A stretch of 64,000 nt of DNA from CAIQJJ01 sp964606085 (GCA_964606085.1 CAZSFD010000001.1:1-64000), one strand, 5' to 3'. Shown: positions 33,993-43,949, counted from the stretch's first letter. Numbers and translations: made by a program. The notes: generated by a model from the letters alone, not told the origin.

Positions 33993-34583
33993 ATGACTTT
34001 TCACCTCAACAATGCCATCTTGCTCGATTACCTCGCACAAAAATTAAGCCCGAACCTGGCCGAGTCGGTCGAGCAGCACCTGCAGGCCCCCTGCCCGGCG
34101 TGCCAGCAACAACTGGCCGCTTTGCGCCACCTGACCGACCTGATGCAAACCGATCGCAGCAGCGCGCCGCCGCCGAACGTGCTGGCCCAGGCCGTGCAAC
34201 AATTTCGCCAGGAGAGAAACGCGCGGCCGCGCCAACGCATCTTGGCCAGCCTGGTTTTCGACAGCCTGCGCCAGCCATCCCTGGCCGCGGTGCGCGGGGC
34301 GGGTACGGCGCGCCAGTTTTTGTACAGTGCGCCAGGCTGTGATATTGATCTGCACGTCAAAAGCGAGGAACAAAGCCTCTCGCTCATGGGGCAGATTTTG
34401 GGCCACAGCGGTCAAAAACAGCCACAACCGCTGGTCTGCCTGAAACAGCAAGAGCAGACGCTCGATTGCATGGCGACCGATCGGCGCGGTCGTTTCTTTT
34501 TCAAACAAGTGGCTGCTGGTAACTATGAATTGTTCTTTCAATTCGACGACATGGAGATCGCGGTTCAGGACTTGGCCCTGTAG
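33993..34583 (+). CDS. Possible anti-sigma or adaptor protein
   Basis: A 196-residue protein I do not recognise as a named family. The N-terminal 50 residues (LLDYLAQKLSPNLAESVEQHL followed by APCPACQQQLAALRHL) resemble the helical zinc-finger-like anti-sigma domains, with HLx6Cx2C in place of the usual Hx3Cx2C. There is no membrane helix. The C-terminal ~100 residues are a beta-rich segment (DIDLHVKSEEQSLSLMGQI, GRFFFKQVAAGNYELFFQF) like the domains that follow zinc fingers in ECF-associated regulators. Its place directly after the sigma factor supports regulation of it. The start lacks a clear ribosome site. Confidence 0.6.
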   Translation: MTFHLNNAILLDYLAQKLSPNLAESVEQHLQAPCPACQQQLAALRHLTDLMQTDRSSAPPPNVLAQAVQQFRQERNARPRQRILASLVFDSLRQPSLAAVRGAGTARQFLYSAPGCDIDLHVKSEEQSLSLMGQILGHSGQKQPQPLVCLKQQEQTLDCMATDRRGRFFFKQVAAGNYELFFQFDDMEIAVQDLAL

Positions 34584-34610
34584 GCCCTCAGCCCCCTGGA
34601 TGAACATTCG

Positions 34611-37481
34611 ATGGCTATCGCGTTGGCAACCGAAGCGCTGAGCAAGGAGCAATTCATCGAAGCCCTGCTTGCTGCATCTGACAGCCAGGAACGCCGCGCC
34701 TGCATCGAAGCGCACGCCCACCACGCCAACCCGACGACCGTTTACGCCCTCAAAAGCTACGCCGACCGCATCGAACGCGACGACGCCCGCCAGGCCTACA
34801 CCATCGGCCAGATCGCCAGCGAACTGGCCGAAGCCTGCCACGATGACGCCGCCCACGCCTGCGCCGCCTGGATCAAAGCCAACGCCCACGACTCGCTGGC
34901 CGCCTACGACATTGCAGTTCAAGAATATGAACAGGCCGTCCGCCTTTTCACCCAGGCGGGCCTGCCACTCGAAGCCGCCCGCACCTGCATCGGCCAGGTG
35001 GGTACGCTGATGTATTTGGGGGAATACACGCAAGCCATCGCCCTGGCCGAAAGCGCCCGGCAGGTCTTTGAAACGCACGCCGACGCCCGCTCCCTGGCAA
35101 CGATCAACCTCAACCTGGGCAACATCCACGCCCGCCTCGAGCAACACGAGCCGGCCATGGCCTGTTTTCGCCGCGCCCTCGAAACCTACCAGGCCCTCGG
35201 TGAGATGCGCGATGTAGCCATTGCCCAGGTCAACCTGGCGACCTCGCTGCGTGCCGTAGACGACTACCGCCAGGCCGAAGCGCTCTACGCCCAGGCCAGG
35301 CCGGTCTTCGCCCAGGCCGGTTTGCAGGCCATGTTGGCCGTGGTCGAACACAATCTGGCGCACCTGCAGTACGCCCGCGGCAACTATGCCGAAGCGTTGC
35401 AAACCTTCGAAAACGTGCGCCGCCTGTTTCGCCAACTGGCGATCCCGATGGAGATCGCCTATGTGGAACTGTACGAAAGCGATATTTACCTCGACCTGAA
35501 CATCCCCGAAGAAGCCCTGGTACTGGCGCAGCAGGCCGAAGAAACCTTCACCGAAATCGGCATGAACTTCGAGCGCGCCCGCGCCTGCTCGAACCGGGCC
35601 GTGGCGTTGGCCCGCTTGCAGCGCGACGAGCAAAGCGACCGGCTGTTGCGCGAAGCCCGCCAACTCTTTCTGGCCGAGGGCAACCATGCCTGGGCCGCCC
35701 AGGTAGACCTGCAAGCCGCCGAAATGCTGGCGCAACACGGCAAATTCACGCCAGCCTGCGAACTGGCCCGCCAGTCCATCGCCACCTACCAGGAATTGGC
35801 CGCCCCCAGCAAGGCCGCCTACGCCCACATCATCTTGGCCAACCTGTTGGCCGATCAGCACCAATGGGAAGCGGCCATTCACGAATTGCAACAAGCCGAA
35901 AACGCCCTGGTGGGCATCTCGGCTGCGTGGCTGATGCAGCGCATCGAGGCGGGGTATGGGCGCGCCTACGAGGGCCTGGGCAACCCCGGCGAGGCCATCT
36001 GGCACTATCAATTTGCGGTGGAACGCATGGAGCAGATGGTGGCCTCGCTGGCCGCGGAAGAACACCGCACGGCATTTTTGGCCGATAAGCTGGCCTCGTA
36101 TGAAGCGCTGGTGGCCCTGACCGCCGCCAATGACGCCGAAACCGCCTACACCTGGGCCGAGCGCGCCAAATCGCGCGCCCTGGTAGACCTGTTGGCGGCT
36201 GGCGTGCGCCCCCAATTGCGCGTGGCCGACGAAGTGGACGCCCAACGCGCCAGCCAACTGCAGGCCTTGCGCGAGGAACTCAACTGGCTCTACACCCGCA
36301 TCACGCGCGGCAGCGACCTCGACGCGGCCCCGCTCTCGCTGGCGGGGCCAGAAATCTGGCGCAAAATCCAACAGTCAGAGCGCGAAGTGACCACGCTATG
36401 GCGCGCCCTGCAAGCCAAACACGCCGAGCATCTCTCGCTGCAACGGGTGGCCGCCTTCGACGCGGCGCACATTCGCCGCCGCCTGGCCGAAAACAGCGCC
36501 CTGGTGGAATACTTCATCGCCCGCGGGCAGGTGATCGCTTTCGTGGTCACTTGCCAGGGCGTGCGGGCGTTTCCAGCCCTGGCAGATAGCCAACAGGTAC
36601 TGCCGCTGCTCGAACAATTGACTTTTCAGTGGGGAAAATTTCACTTCGGGGCCGCTTACATCCAACACCACCACACCACCCTGCTCGAACAAACCAACGA
36701 AGTGCTGGGCCAGCTTCACCAGTTGCTGTTCGCCCCGCTGCAACCCGCCCTGGAATCGGCTACATCGCTCGTTATTGTGCCACATGGGCCATTACATGCC
36801 CTGCCTTTCCATGCGTTGCTGGCCGATGGCGCATACCTTGGCGACCGCTATGTGATTTCGTACGCGCCCAGCGCGGCAGTGTGGGATTTCTGCCAACAAA
36901 AACCGGCCCGGCCCATCGCAACCCCGCTGTTCGTCGGCATCCCCGATGAACGCGCCGCGCGTGTGGAAACGGAGGTTCGCAACCTGGCCCAGGCTTTCGA
37001 CGATGCCACACTGCTCATCGGAGACCAGGCCACCTTCGAGCAGATTTGCGCCGCGCTGCCCGGCAAAGGCATCTTCCACCTGGCTGCCCACGGCATCTTT
37101 CGCCCCACAACCCCGCTGCTTTCGGGCATCCGCCTGGCCGACCGCTGGATGACCGTGCAGGATGTGTACAACCTGGAGCTGGATGCGTCACTCGTCACCC
37201 TGGGCGCCTGCGAAACCGGCCTGGGCCAGGTGTTGGCTGGCGACGACCTGGTGGGCCTGACGCGCGGCTTTCTCTACGCCGGGGCGGCGGCCCTGGTGGT
37301 CAGTTTGTGGATGGTAGATGATGAAGCCATGACAACTCTGATGACCGGTTTTTATCAATATCTGCGCCAGGGCCAACCGGTTGCCCAGGCATTGCAAGCC
37401 GCCTCGCAAGCCCTGCGCCAGAGTCACCCACATCCCTATTACTGGGCGCCCCTGATCCTGGTCGGGCGCGCCGATTTCTAA
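34611..37481 (+). CDS. TPR-CHAT caspase-like protease
   Basis: A 956-residue cytoplasmic protein. Residues ~60-480 are tetratricopeptide repeats (for example YLGEYTQAIALAESARQVFE, RLEQHEPAMACFRRALETY, YARGNYAEALQTFENVRRLF). A coiled, charged stretch follows, and residues ~640-955 form a CHAT domain of the caspase/separase clan: IVPHGPLHALPFHALL, then the catalytic His827 in HLAAHGIF and Cys867 in GACETGLG, then GLTRGFLYAGAAALVVSLW. Both catalytic residues are kept, so it is probably an active Cys protease whose trigger is sensed by the repeats. It lies between the possible anti-sigma gene and the subtilase gene, 15 bases from the latter. A 775-codon antisense open frame over it is an artefact. 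Confidence 0.9.
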   Translation: MAIALATEALSKEQFIEALLAASDSQERRACIEAHAHHANPTTVYALKSYADRIERDDARQAYTIGQIASELAEACHDDAAHACAAWIKANAHDSLAAYDIAVQEYEQAVRLFTQAGLPLEAARTCIGQVGTLMYLGEYTQAIALAESARQVFETHADARSLATINLNLGNIHARLEQHEPAMACFRRALETYQALGEMRDVAIAQVNLATSLRAVDDYRQAEALYAQARPVFAQAGLQAMLAVVEHNLAHLQYARGNYAEALQTFENVRRLFRQLAIPMEIAYVELYESDIYLDLNIPEEALVLAQQAEETFTEIGMNFERARACSNRAVALARLQRDEQSDRLLREARQLFLAEGNHAWAAQVDLQAAEMLAQHGKFTPACELARQSIATYQELAAPSKAAYAHIILANLLADQHQWEAAIHELQQAENALVGISAAWLMQRIEAGYGRAYEGLGNPGEAIWHYQFAVERMEQMVASLAAEEHRTAFLADKLASYEALVALTAANDAETAYTWAERAKSRALVDLLAAGVRPQLRVADEVDAQRASQLQALREELNWLYTRITRGSDLDAAPLSLAGPEIWRKIQQSEREVTTLWRALQAKHAEHLSLQRVAAFDAAHIRRRLAENSALVEYFIARGQVIAFVVTCQGVRAFPALADSQQVLPLLEQLTFQWGKFHFGAAYIQHHHTTLLEQTNEVLGQLHQLLFAPLQPALESATSLVIVPHGPLHALPFHALLADGAYLGDRYVISYAPSAAVWDFCQQKPARPIATPLFVGIPDERAARVETEVRNLAQAFDDATLLIGDQATFEQICAALPGKGIFHLAAHGIFRPTTPLLSGIRLADRWMTVQDVYNLELDASLVTLGACETGLGQVLAGDDLVGLTRGFLYAGAAALVVSLWMVDDEAMTTLMTGFYQYLRQGQPVAQALQAASQALRQSHPHPYYWAPLILVGRADF

Positions 37482-37496
37482 CGGTTTTGGAGGTCC

Positions 37497-39707
37497 ATGA
37501 TGAAAACAAAAGGCCGTTTTTTCCGCTGGTTATGGGCATTGATCTGGTTAGCTGCCTGCTGGCCGCCGTTTTCGGCGCGCGCTGAAACCTTCGCACCGCC
37601 GCCGGCTGAAGTGGCGGTCAAACTCAAACCCAATGTCAGCTTGCAAACGATTTTGGCACGCTACAATGCCAGCACCATCGGCCACTTGACCGAAACCAAC
37701 CTGTATTTTCTGCGCCTGAACGGGCAAGATGCGGCTGCCGTGCTGCCGGCCATGAACGCCGACGCCGACCTGTATTATGCCGAACCCAATTACTACGCCG
37801 ATGCCATCAACGGGCAGGCGCGCTATATTAACGGACATATCGCCTATTTCGACGGCTCAGCGCGCTACATTACCGGCCATACCTACACCACTACCGAAGC
37901 GCGCTACATTAGCGGACACGAAGGCAGCGTTCCGGCGCCGAGCGGCGACCCCCATTGGGCCTGGCAGCGTGTGGGGCTGGCTGACGCCCGGCGGGTCAGC
38001 GATGGACAGGGGGTGATCGTGGCCGTGCTGGATAGCGGCCTGGCCGCCGATCACCCGCTGCTGTCAAGTTCGCTGGTAGCCGGCTACGATTTCGTCGCCA
38101 TGAAGGAGCAAATCCTCGACCAGGGCAACGGCCTCGACGATGACGGCGACGGCGCGGTGGATGAGCAGACCGGCCACGGCACGCATGTGGCGGGCATCGT
38201 CCTGTCGGCTGCGCCGGGCGTACAGGTCATGCCCATTCGTGTGCTCAATTCAGATGGCATCGGCACCTATTGGGAAGTGGCCGCCGGCATCCGCTTTGCG
38301 GTGGATCATGGGGCGAAGGTGATCAACATGAGCCTGAGCGCCCCGCTGCTGCCCCCCTCGCTCGAAAGCGCCCTGGCTTACGCGGCCCAACGCAATGTGT
38401 TGATCGTCGCTGCCTCAGGCGATGGCGCTGGCCCCAACTATCCTGCCGCTTACACCAACCGGCTGGCGGTGCTGGGCGTAGGCGCGACCGACCTCAATGA
38501 TGCGGCGTTGTGGTTTTCTGGCGGCCTGCCCGAACATACCGATATTTACGCGCCCGGCCTGAACGTGTACAGTTCGTACCCTTACAATCAATATGTGTAT
38601 GCCAGCGGCACTTCGATGGCTGCGCCGCTGATCGCCGGTGCGGCGGCCTTGTTGATCGCGCGCCACCCCGAATGGCAAGCAGAACAGGTGGCCGAACGTA
38701 TCCTTGCCACAACGGACCCCGTGGGCCTGACTGCCGGACGCGCCGACCTGGCCGCGGCGCTCAACACCGGCCTGGAGGTGCGCTACCTGGTGGGCGACCC
38801 CGGCCAGCCAGCCAACGCTCAAATTGCCCCGCGCCTGCTGCTGATCAACAACACCCCCGAAGACATCCCGCTCAGCCAGCTCGCTTTGCGCTACTGGTAC
38901 ACGGTGGATGGCAGCCGCCCGCAAAGCCTGAGTTGCGATTACGCCAGCCTGCCCGTCTGCGCCGCCATAACCAGCCAGTTTGGCACGCTGACCGCCCCCG
39001 CCGCCGACACCTGGGCGCAGGTCGGCTTCACCGCTGCCGCTGGCAGCCTGCCCGCCGGAGGCAAACTGGAACTGCTGCTGCGCCTGAACAAAGATAACTG
39101 GAGCAACTACAACGAGAGCGACGATTACTCGTTCACTGCCGGGCAAGCGAGCTTCGCGCCAGCCAGCCGCATCACGGCCTACCGCAATGGGGCGCTGACC
39201 TGGGGTGTGGAACCGGTTGGCGGCATCCCGGCGACAGTGGCCCCAACCAGCATTGCTGCGACAGCCACGCCCGGCAGCGCCGTCGAAGTGGTCTACCAGG
39301 ATGGCACGGCCTGGGAAAACTGGTCGTGGGGCGTCACGCTCGATTTTGCCAGCACCAGCCTGGTGCATGGCGGGACGAAGTCGCTGGCCTGCACATTCAC
39401 GGTCGCATGGGCAGGGCTTTCGCTGCATCGCGTCAGCCCGTTGGCGGTCAGCGCCGCGCAGTCCATTCGCTTTTGGGTGTATGCCAGTGGCAGCGGCACG
39501 CGCCCATTGTGGGTGTACGTTCACAACGCCAATGGCGCTGAAAGCGTCAAGGCCGCAGTTGATGTGGCAGCGGGTCAATGGGTGCAGGTGGCGGTCCCGT
39601 TCAGCAGCCTGGGCAGCCCGGCAGAAATCAGCCGGATCAACATCCAGGATCGCAGCGGCAGCGCCCAGGCCGTGATGTATATGGATGATGTGAGCGTTGG
39701 GCCATAA
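37497..39707 (+). CDS. Secreted S8 subtilisin-like protease with beta-sandwich C-terminus
   Basis: A 736-residue exported protease. The signal peptide ends near SARA (residue 30). A propeptide-like region (AEVAVKLKPNVSLQTILARY) is followed by three short copies of ARYI-x-GH (residues 108-141). The catalytic triad is Asp179 (VAVLDSGLAADH), His227 (GHGTHVAG) and Ser373 (SGTSMAAP). After ~430 come two beta domains: a CARDB-like one (APRLLLINNTPEDIPLSQLA) and a C-terminal carbohydrate-binding-like one (YQDGTAWENWSWGV, SIRFWVYASGSG, VMYMDDVSVGP). GGAGG precedes the start. It is 15 bases after the CHAT gene and is followed by a terminator, so it ends the sigma/CHAT set. Confidence 0.9.
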   Translation: MMKTKGRFFRWLWALIWLAACWPPFSARAETFAPPPAEVAVKLKPNVSLQTILARYNASTIGHLTETNLYFLRLNGQDAAAVLPAMNADADLYYAEPNYYADAINGQARYINGHIAYFDGSARYITGHTYTTTEARYISGHEGSVPAPSGDPHWAWQRVGLADARRVSDGQGVIVAVLDSGLAADHPLLSSSLVAGYDFVAMKEQILDQGNGLDDDGDGAVDEQTGHGTHVAGIVLSAAPGVQVMPIRVLNSDGIGTYWEVAAGIRFAVDHGAKVINMSLSAPLLPPSLESALAYAAQRNVLIVAASGDGAGPNYPAAYTNRLAVLGVGATDLNDAALWFSGGLPEHTDIYAPGLNVYSSYPYNQYVYASGTSMAAPLIAGAAALLIARHPEWQAEQVAERILATTDPVGLTAGRADLAAALNTGLEVRYLVGDPGQPANAQIAPRLLLINNTPEDIPLSQLALRYWYTVDGSRPQSLSCDYASLPVCAAITSQFGTLTAPAADTWAQVGFTAAAGSLPAGGKLELLLRLNKDNWSNYNESDDYSFTAGQASFAPASRITAYRNGALTWGVEPVGGIPATVAPTSIAATATPGSAVEVVYQDGTAWENWSWGVTLDFASTSLVHGGTKSLACTFTVAWAGLSLHRVSPLAVSAAQSIRFWVYASGSGTRPLWVYVHNANGAESVKAAVDVAAGQWVQVAVPFSSLGSPAEISRINIQDRSGSAQAVMYMDDVSVGP

Positions 39708-39739
39708 TCAAGCTGAAAACCAGGGTTTGTTCATGCCCA

Positions 39740-39769
39740 AAAAAGGAGCCTGTTTCTCAGGCTCCTTTT
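39740..39769 (+). terminator. Rho-independent terminator after the subtilase gene
   Basis: AAAAGGAGCCTG and CAGGCTCCTTTT form a 12-bp stem with a five-base loop and a T-run, 33 bases after the stop codon. The A-run on the other side means that it could work in both directions. Confidence 0.85.
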
Positions 39770-39934
39770 TGATTCACCCCAAAATGTATTTTTTACCATT
39801 TCTTGAACTCTTATTAACCAGAGACCGCCCCTGACCGCTGTTGAATTGCTTTTCACTGGAGGTGCTGCCGCCGCCATACACAATCATTTCCCCCACCGCA
39901 TCATCCCACACCCCAAAAAAGGAGAAAACCCACC

Positions 39935-42900
39935 ATGAAACGGACATTCCATACCATCCCATCCATTTTCAAAACCTGGTTGACATTGCTGACCGTGGTC
40001 GCCATTCTGGCAACGATGATCGCCTGGCTGCCGGTTCAGCGGGCATTCGCCGCCGATTTCAATTACGGCGAGGCGTTGCAAAAGTCCATCTACTTCTACG
40101 AAGCCCAAATTTCTGGCCCAAAGCCGGCCTGGAGCCGTGTGGCCTGGCGCGGCAATTCGGCCATGAACGATGGCGCTGACGTGGGCGTGAACCTGACCGG
40201 CGGCTGGTTCGATGCCGGCGACCACGTCAAATTTGGCTTTCCGATGGCCGCTTCTACCACGCTGCTGGCGTGGGGGGCGGTCGAATATCGCTCGGCTTAT
40301 CAGAGCAGCGGGCAGTTGACCCACCTGCTCAACAACCTGCGCTTTGTGAACGACTATTTCATCAAAGCCCATGTCGCGCCCAATGAACTGTATGGGCAGG
40401 TGGGCAAGGGCGGCGATGACCACGCCTGGTGGGGGCCAGCCGAAGTGATGCAGATGGCCCGCCCGGCCTACAAAATCACGGCGGCCTGCCCTGGCTCTGA
40501 TCTGGCCGGTGAAACGGCGGCGGCCATGGCGGCCTCGTCCATCGTCTTCCGCCCCACGGACCCAACCTACGCCAATACCTTGCTCACCCATGCCGAGCAA
40601 CTGTATAACTTTGCCGATACCTACCGCGGCAAATATAGCGACTGCATCACCGATGCGCAGGCCTTCTACAACTCGTGGAGCGGCTATAACGACGAACTGG
40701 TGTGGGGGGCGCTCTGGCTCTACCGCGCTGAAGAAGCCAAACAGGCTGGCAGCGGCGCCGCTTACTTGACCAAAGCGCAGCAGTATTATGCCAACCTGGG
40801 CACCGAACCGCAGACCACCATCAAATCTTACAAGTGGACGCACGCCTGGGACGACAAGAGCTATGGCAGCTATGTGCTGATGGCTAAACTGACCGGCGGC
40901 CAGCAATACAAAGATGACGCCCAACGCTGGCTGGATTACTGGACGGTGGGCTATAACGGTTCACGCATTGCCTATTCGCCCGGCGGCCACGCCTGGCTGG
41001 ATCGCTGGGGTTCGCTGCGCTACGCCGCCAACACCGCCTTCATCGCTCTGGTCTATGCCGATTATCTCGGTTCGGGCAACCCCCTCTATGCCCGCTACCA
41101 CGATTTCGCCAAAGATCAGATTGACTATGCCCTGGGCGATAACCCGCAAAGCCGCAGCTATGTGATCGGCTTCGGCAATAACCCGCCGCAATATCCCCAC
41201 CACCGCACGGCGCACGGTTCCTGGGCCGACAGCCTCTCGAACCCCACCAACACCCGCCACGTGCTGTACGGCGCGCTGGTAGGCGGCCCCGAAGCGGCCA
41301 GCGACGGCGCCTCGTATACCGATGCCCGCAACGATTACGAGAGCAACGAAGTTGCCACCGATTACAACGCCGGCTTCAGCAGCGCGCTGGCCCGCCTGTA
41401 CCAGGAATATGGCGGCGCGACCCTGGCGAACTTCCCCCCCGCCGAAAGCCCCGATATGGCTGAACTGTATGTCGAGGCTGGCGTAAACGCTTCGGGCAGC
41501 AACTTCACCGAGATCAAGGCCATCGTCAACAACAAATCGGCCTTCCCCGCCCGCATGTTGGATCAAGGCTCGTTCCGCTATTTCTTCACCCTCGAGCCAG
41601 GCGTCACCCCGGCCATGATCAGCCTGCAGGCCAACTACAACCAGTGCAGCGCGCCCACCGGCCCAACCCAATGGTCGGGCAATATCTACTACGTGCAAAT
41701 CAGTTGCGCTGGCACCAAAATTTACCCCGGCGGGCAAAGCCAGTTCAAGAAAGAAGTGCAGTTCCGCATCAGTTCCAGCGGCGCGTGGGACCCCAGCAAC
41801 GACTGGTCTTACTACAACATCCCCACCACTCCTGGCGCAACCCCCACATCGGCCAGCCGCATCGTGCTATATGACAATGGCGTAAAAGTGTGGGGAGACC
41901 TGCCCGGTGACGGTTCTACCGACACGCCCTCGCCCACGCCCACCGTCACGCGCACCCCCACGCGTACGTTCACCCCCTCACCCACGGCCACCGGCCCTAC
42001 CCCCACCTTCACCCACACCCCCACCCGCACCAACACGCCCACCCACACTGCCACCACCCCGCCGGGAGCCTGCCAGGTAACTTATACCCCCAACACCTGG
42101 AATAATGGCTTTACCGCCGACATCCAGATCACCAACAATAGCGCCACCGCCATCCAGGGCTGGACGTTGACCTTCAGCTACGCCAACGGCCAGCAGATCA
42201 CCTCCTCGTGGAACGCCACCGTCAGCCAAAACGGGGCCAATGTGACGGCCAGCAACGTGGCCTCCCACTGGAACGGCACGATTGGCGCTAACGGCGGCAA
42301 GGTCTCGTTTGGTGTACAGGGAACGCACAGCGGCACCAACACCAGCCCGACAACCTTCGTGTTGAATGGCGTCACCTGCGGCGGCAGCGGGCCCACGAAC
42401 ACGCCCACGGCCACGGTTACGGCAACCCCCTCGTTGACCCCCACCGGGCCTACGCCAACCTTCACCGCAACCAGCACGCAGCCATCCGCAGCCGTGTTCC
42501 GCGTCGATTCGCAGGGCAACATCACCAAAGATGGTGAAATCTTCCGCGTGAAGGGCGGCTCCTGGTTCGGGCTGGAAGGACGCCACGAACCCTCCAGCGA
42601 CCCGACCAACCCCAGCGGCGCTCCGATGGAACAATACATGGGCAACGTCTTCTGGGCGCCCACCAACCGCACCTACGATCAAGACATTGCCGAGTTCAAA
42701 GCCCTGGGCATCAATGTCATCCGCCTGCCGCTCTCGCCGCAGACGCTCACCGGCAGCGACCCACAAGGCATGGCGCCATTCCTCAAAAACAATCCTTCGG
42801 TGGTGATTGCCAATTCACGCCTGGCGCTCGAAACCATTATCAAGAAATTAGACGCGGCCGGCATCTACGTCCTGCTCGACATCCACTCCTGCTCCAATTA

Positions 42901-43882
42901 CATCGGCTGGCGCGCCGGGCGTTTCGATGCCCGTCCACCCTATGCCGACGCCACCCGCAACAACTACGACTTCAAACGCGAGAATTGGTCCTGCGCGGCC
43001 ACCAACAACCCCGCCAGCGTGACCAACACGCAACCCTACGACCAGAGCAAGTGGGTGGCCGACCTGCAAACCCTGGCCGGGTTAGAAGCGCAGCTCGGCG
43101 TTGGCAACATCATCGGCATAGACATCTTCAACGAGCCGCACGACTACACCTGGGCTGAGTGGAAGGCGTTGATCGAACTGGCCTATGAAACTATCAACCC
43201 GATCAACTCGAACATCCTCATCTTTGCCCAGGGCATCGGCACCAAAGCAGGCACACAAGATGGATCGCCAGACACCACCATAGAGGTGCCGCATGGCGAC
43301 GCAGCCACCAACCCCAACTGGGGCGAGAACCTTTATGAAGCTGGCACCAATCCGCCCAACATCCCGAAGGAACGCCTGGTCTACTCCCCGCACACCTACG
43401 GGCCATCGGTGTTCGTGCAGAAAATGTTCATGGATCCGGCCCAACCCCAGTGCGCCGGACTGGAAGGCGATGCCGCCGCAGAAGCAGACTGCAACATCGT
43501 CATCAACCCCACGCTGCTCGAACAGGGCTGGCAAGAACACTTCGGCTACCTGAAGGCCCTGGGCTATGCCGTGGTCATCGGCGAGTTTGGCGGCAACACC
43601 GCCTGGCCCGGCGGCAAGGCCAGCCTGCGCGACCAGCAACTGTGGAGCCATATCACCGATCACACGATTGACAGCCAGTGGCAGACCGCCTTCGTAGATT
43701 ACCTGCTCGAAGTCGGCATCACCGACACCATCTACTGGTCTATCAACCCCGAATCGGGTGATACCGGCGGCCTGTACACCACGCCCTACCAGCCCGGCTC
43801 GAACGAATCGGGTTGGGGCACATGGGGAGCCGTGGATCAGTGGAAGTTGAATTTGCTGCTGCGCCTTTGGGATGCCAACTAA
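39935..43882 (+). CDS. Modular GH9-CBM3-CBM2-GH5 cellulase
   Basis: A 1315-residue secreted enzyme with two catalytic domains. A signal peptide (cut near AFAA, residue 45) is followed by a GH9 domain (~46-490): Asp93/Asp96 in GGWFDAGDHVKFG and the acid Glu472 in YESNEVATDYNAGF. Residues ~497-655 look like a family 3 CBM (AELYVEAGVNASGSNFTEIK), as in processive GH9 enzymes. A Thr-Pro linker leads to a CBM2 (~711-812; CQVTYTPNTWNNGFTADIQI), a second linker, and a GH5 domain (~851-1315) with acid/base Glu1067 (DIFNEPHDY) and nucleophile Glu1217 (VIGEFGGN). It should attack cellulose outside the cell with complementary endo/processive activities. AAGGAG precedes the start. Confidence 0.93.
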   Translation: MKRTFHTIPSIFKTWLTLLTVVAILATMIAWLPVQRAFAADFNYGEALQKSIYFYEAQISGPKPAWSRVAWRGNSAMNDGADVGVNLTGGWFDAGDHVKFGFPMAASTTLLAWGAVEYRSAYQSSGQLTHLLNNLRFVNDYFIKAHVAPNELYGQVGKGGDDHAWWGPAEVMQMARPAYKITAACPGSDLAGETAAAMAASSIVFRPTDPTYANTLLTHAEQLYNFADTYRGKYSDCITDAQAFYNSWSGYNDELVWGALWLYRAEEAKQAGSGAAYLTKAQQYYANLGTEPQTTIKSYKWTHAWDDKSYGSYVLMAKLTGGQQYKDDAQRWLDYWTVGYNGSRIAYSPGGHAWLDRWGSLRYAANTAFIALVYADYLGSGNPLYARYHDFAKDQIDYALGDNPQSRSYVIGFGNNPPQYPHHRTAHGSWADSLSNPTNTRHVLYGALVGGPEAASDGASYTDARNDYESNEVATDYNAGFSSALARLYQEYGGATLANFPPAESPDMAELYVEAGVNASGSNFTEIKAIVNNKSAFPARMLDQGSFRYFFTLEPGVTPAMISLQANYNQCSAPTGPTQWSGNIYYVQISCAGTKIYPGGQSQFKKEVQFRISSSGAWDPSNDWSYYNIPTTPGATPTSASRIVLYDNGVKVWGDLPGDGSTDTPSPTPTVTRTPTRTFTPSPTATGPTPTFTHTPTRTNTPTHTATTPPGACQVTYTPNTWNNGFTADIQITNNSATAIQGWTLTFSYANGQQITSSWNATVSQNGANVTASNVASHWNGTIGANGGKVSFGVQGTHSGTNTSPTTFVLNGVTCGGSGPTNTPTATVTATPSLTPTGPTPTFTATSTQPSAAVFRVDSQGNITKDGEIFRVKGGSWFGLEGRHEPSSDPTNPSGAPMEQYMGNVFWAPTNRTYDQDIAEFKALGINVIRLPLSPQTLTGSDPQGMAPFLKNNPSVVIANSRLALETIIKKLDAAGIYVLLDIHSCSNYIGWRAGRFDARPPYADATRNNYDFKRENWSCAATNNPASVTNTQPYDQSKWVADLQTLAGLEAQLGVGNIIGIDIFNEPHDYTWAEWKALIELAYETINPINSNILIFAQGIGTKAGTQDGSPDTTIEVPHGDAATNPNWGENLYEAGTNPPNIPKERLVYSPHTYGPSVFVQKMFMDPAQPQCAGLEGDAAAEADCNIVINPTLLEQGWQEHFGYLKALGYAVVIGEFGGNTAWPGGKASLRDQQLWSHITDHTIDSQWQTAFVDYLLEVGITDTIYWSINPESGDTGGLYTTPYQPGSNESGWGTWGAVDQWKLNLLLRLWDAN

Positions 43883-43911
43883 GCAGCCATCACAAAAGCC
43901 TTGATGTCACC

Positions 43912-43949
43912 GGTGCAACGCACTGGGGTCAAACCTGGTGCGTTGCACC
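43912..43949 (+). terminator. Palindrome after the cellulase gene
   Basis: GGTGCAACGCAC (43912-43923) and GTGCGTTGCACC (43938-43949) form a perfect 12-bp stem with a 14-base loop, 30 bases after the stop codon. No U-run follows. It may end the transcript or be one of the dispersed palindromes of this genome. Confidence 0.65.

Noticed and set aside
34044..36371. 775-codon open frame opposite the TPR-CHAT gene
   Set aside because: Low-complexity Gly/Val/Ala/Gln-rich product with no domain; it spans two genes with clear functions on the plus strand.
38415..39578. 387-codon open frame opposite the subtilase gene
   Set aside because: Arg/Ala/Gly-rich product without domains, covering the conserved Ser373 region of the real gene on the other strand.
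39935..43882. Cellulosome scaffold or dockerin on the GH9/GH5 enzyme
   Set aside because: The protein ends directly after the GH5 domain and has no dockerin repeat; it appears to be a free enzyme.
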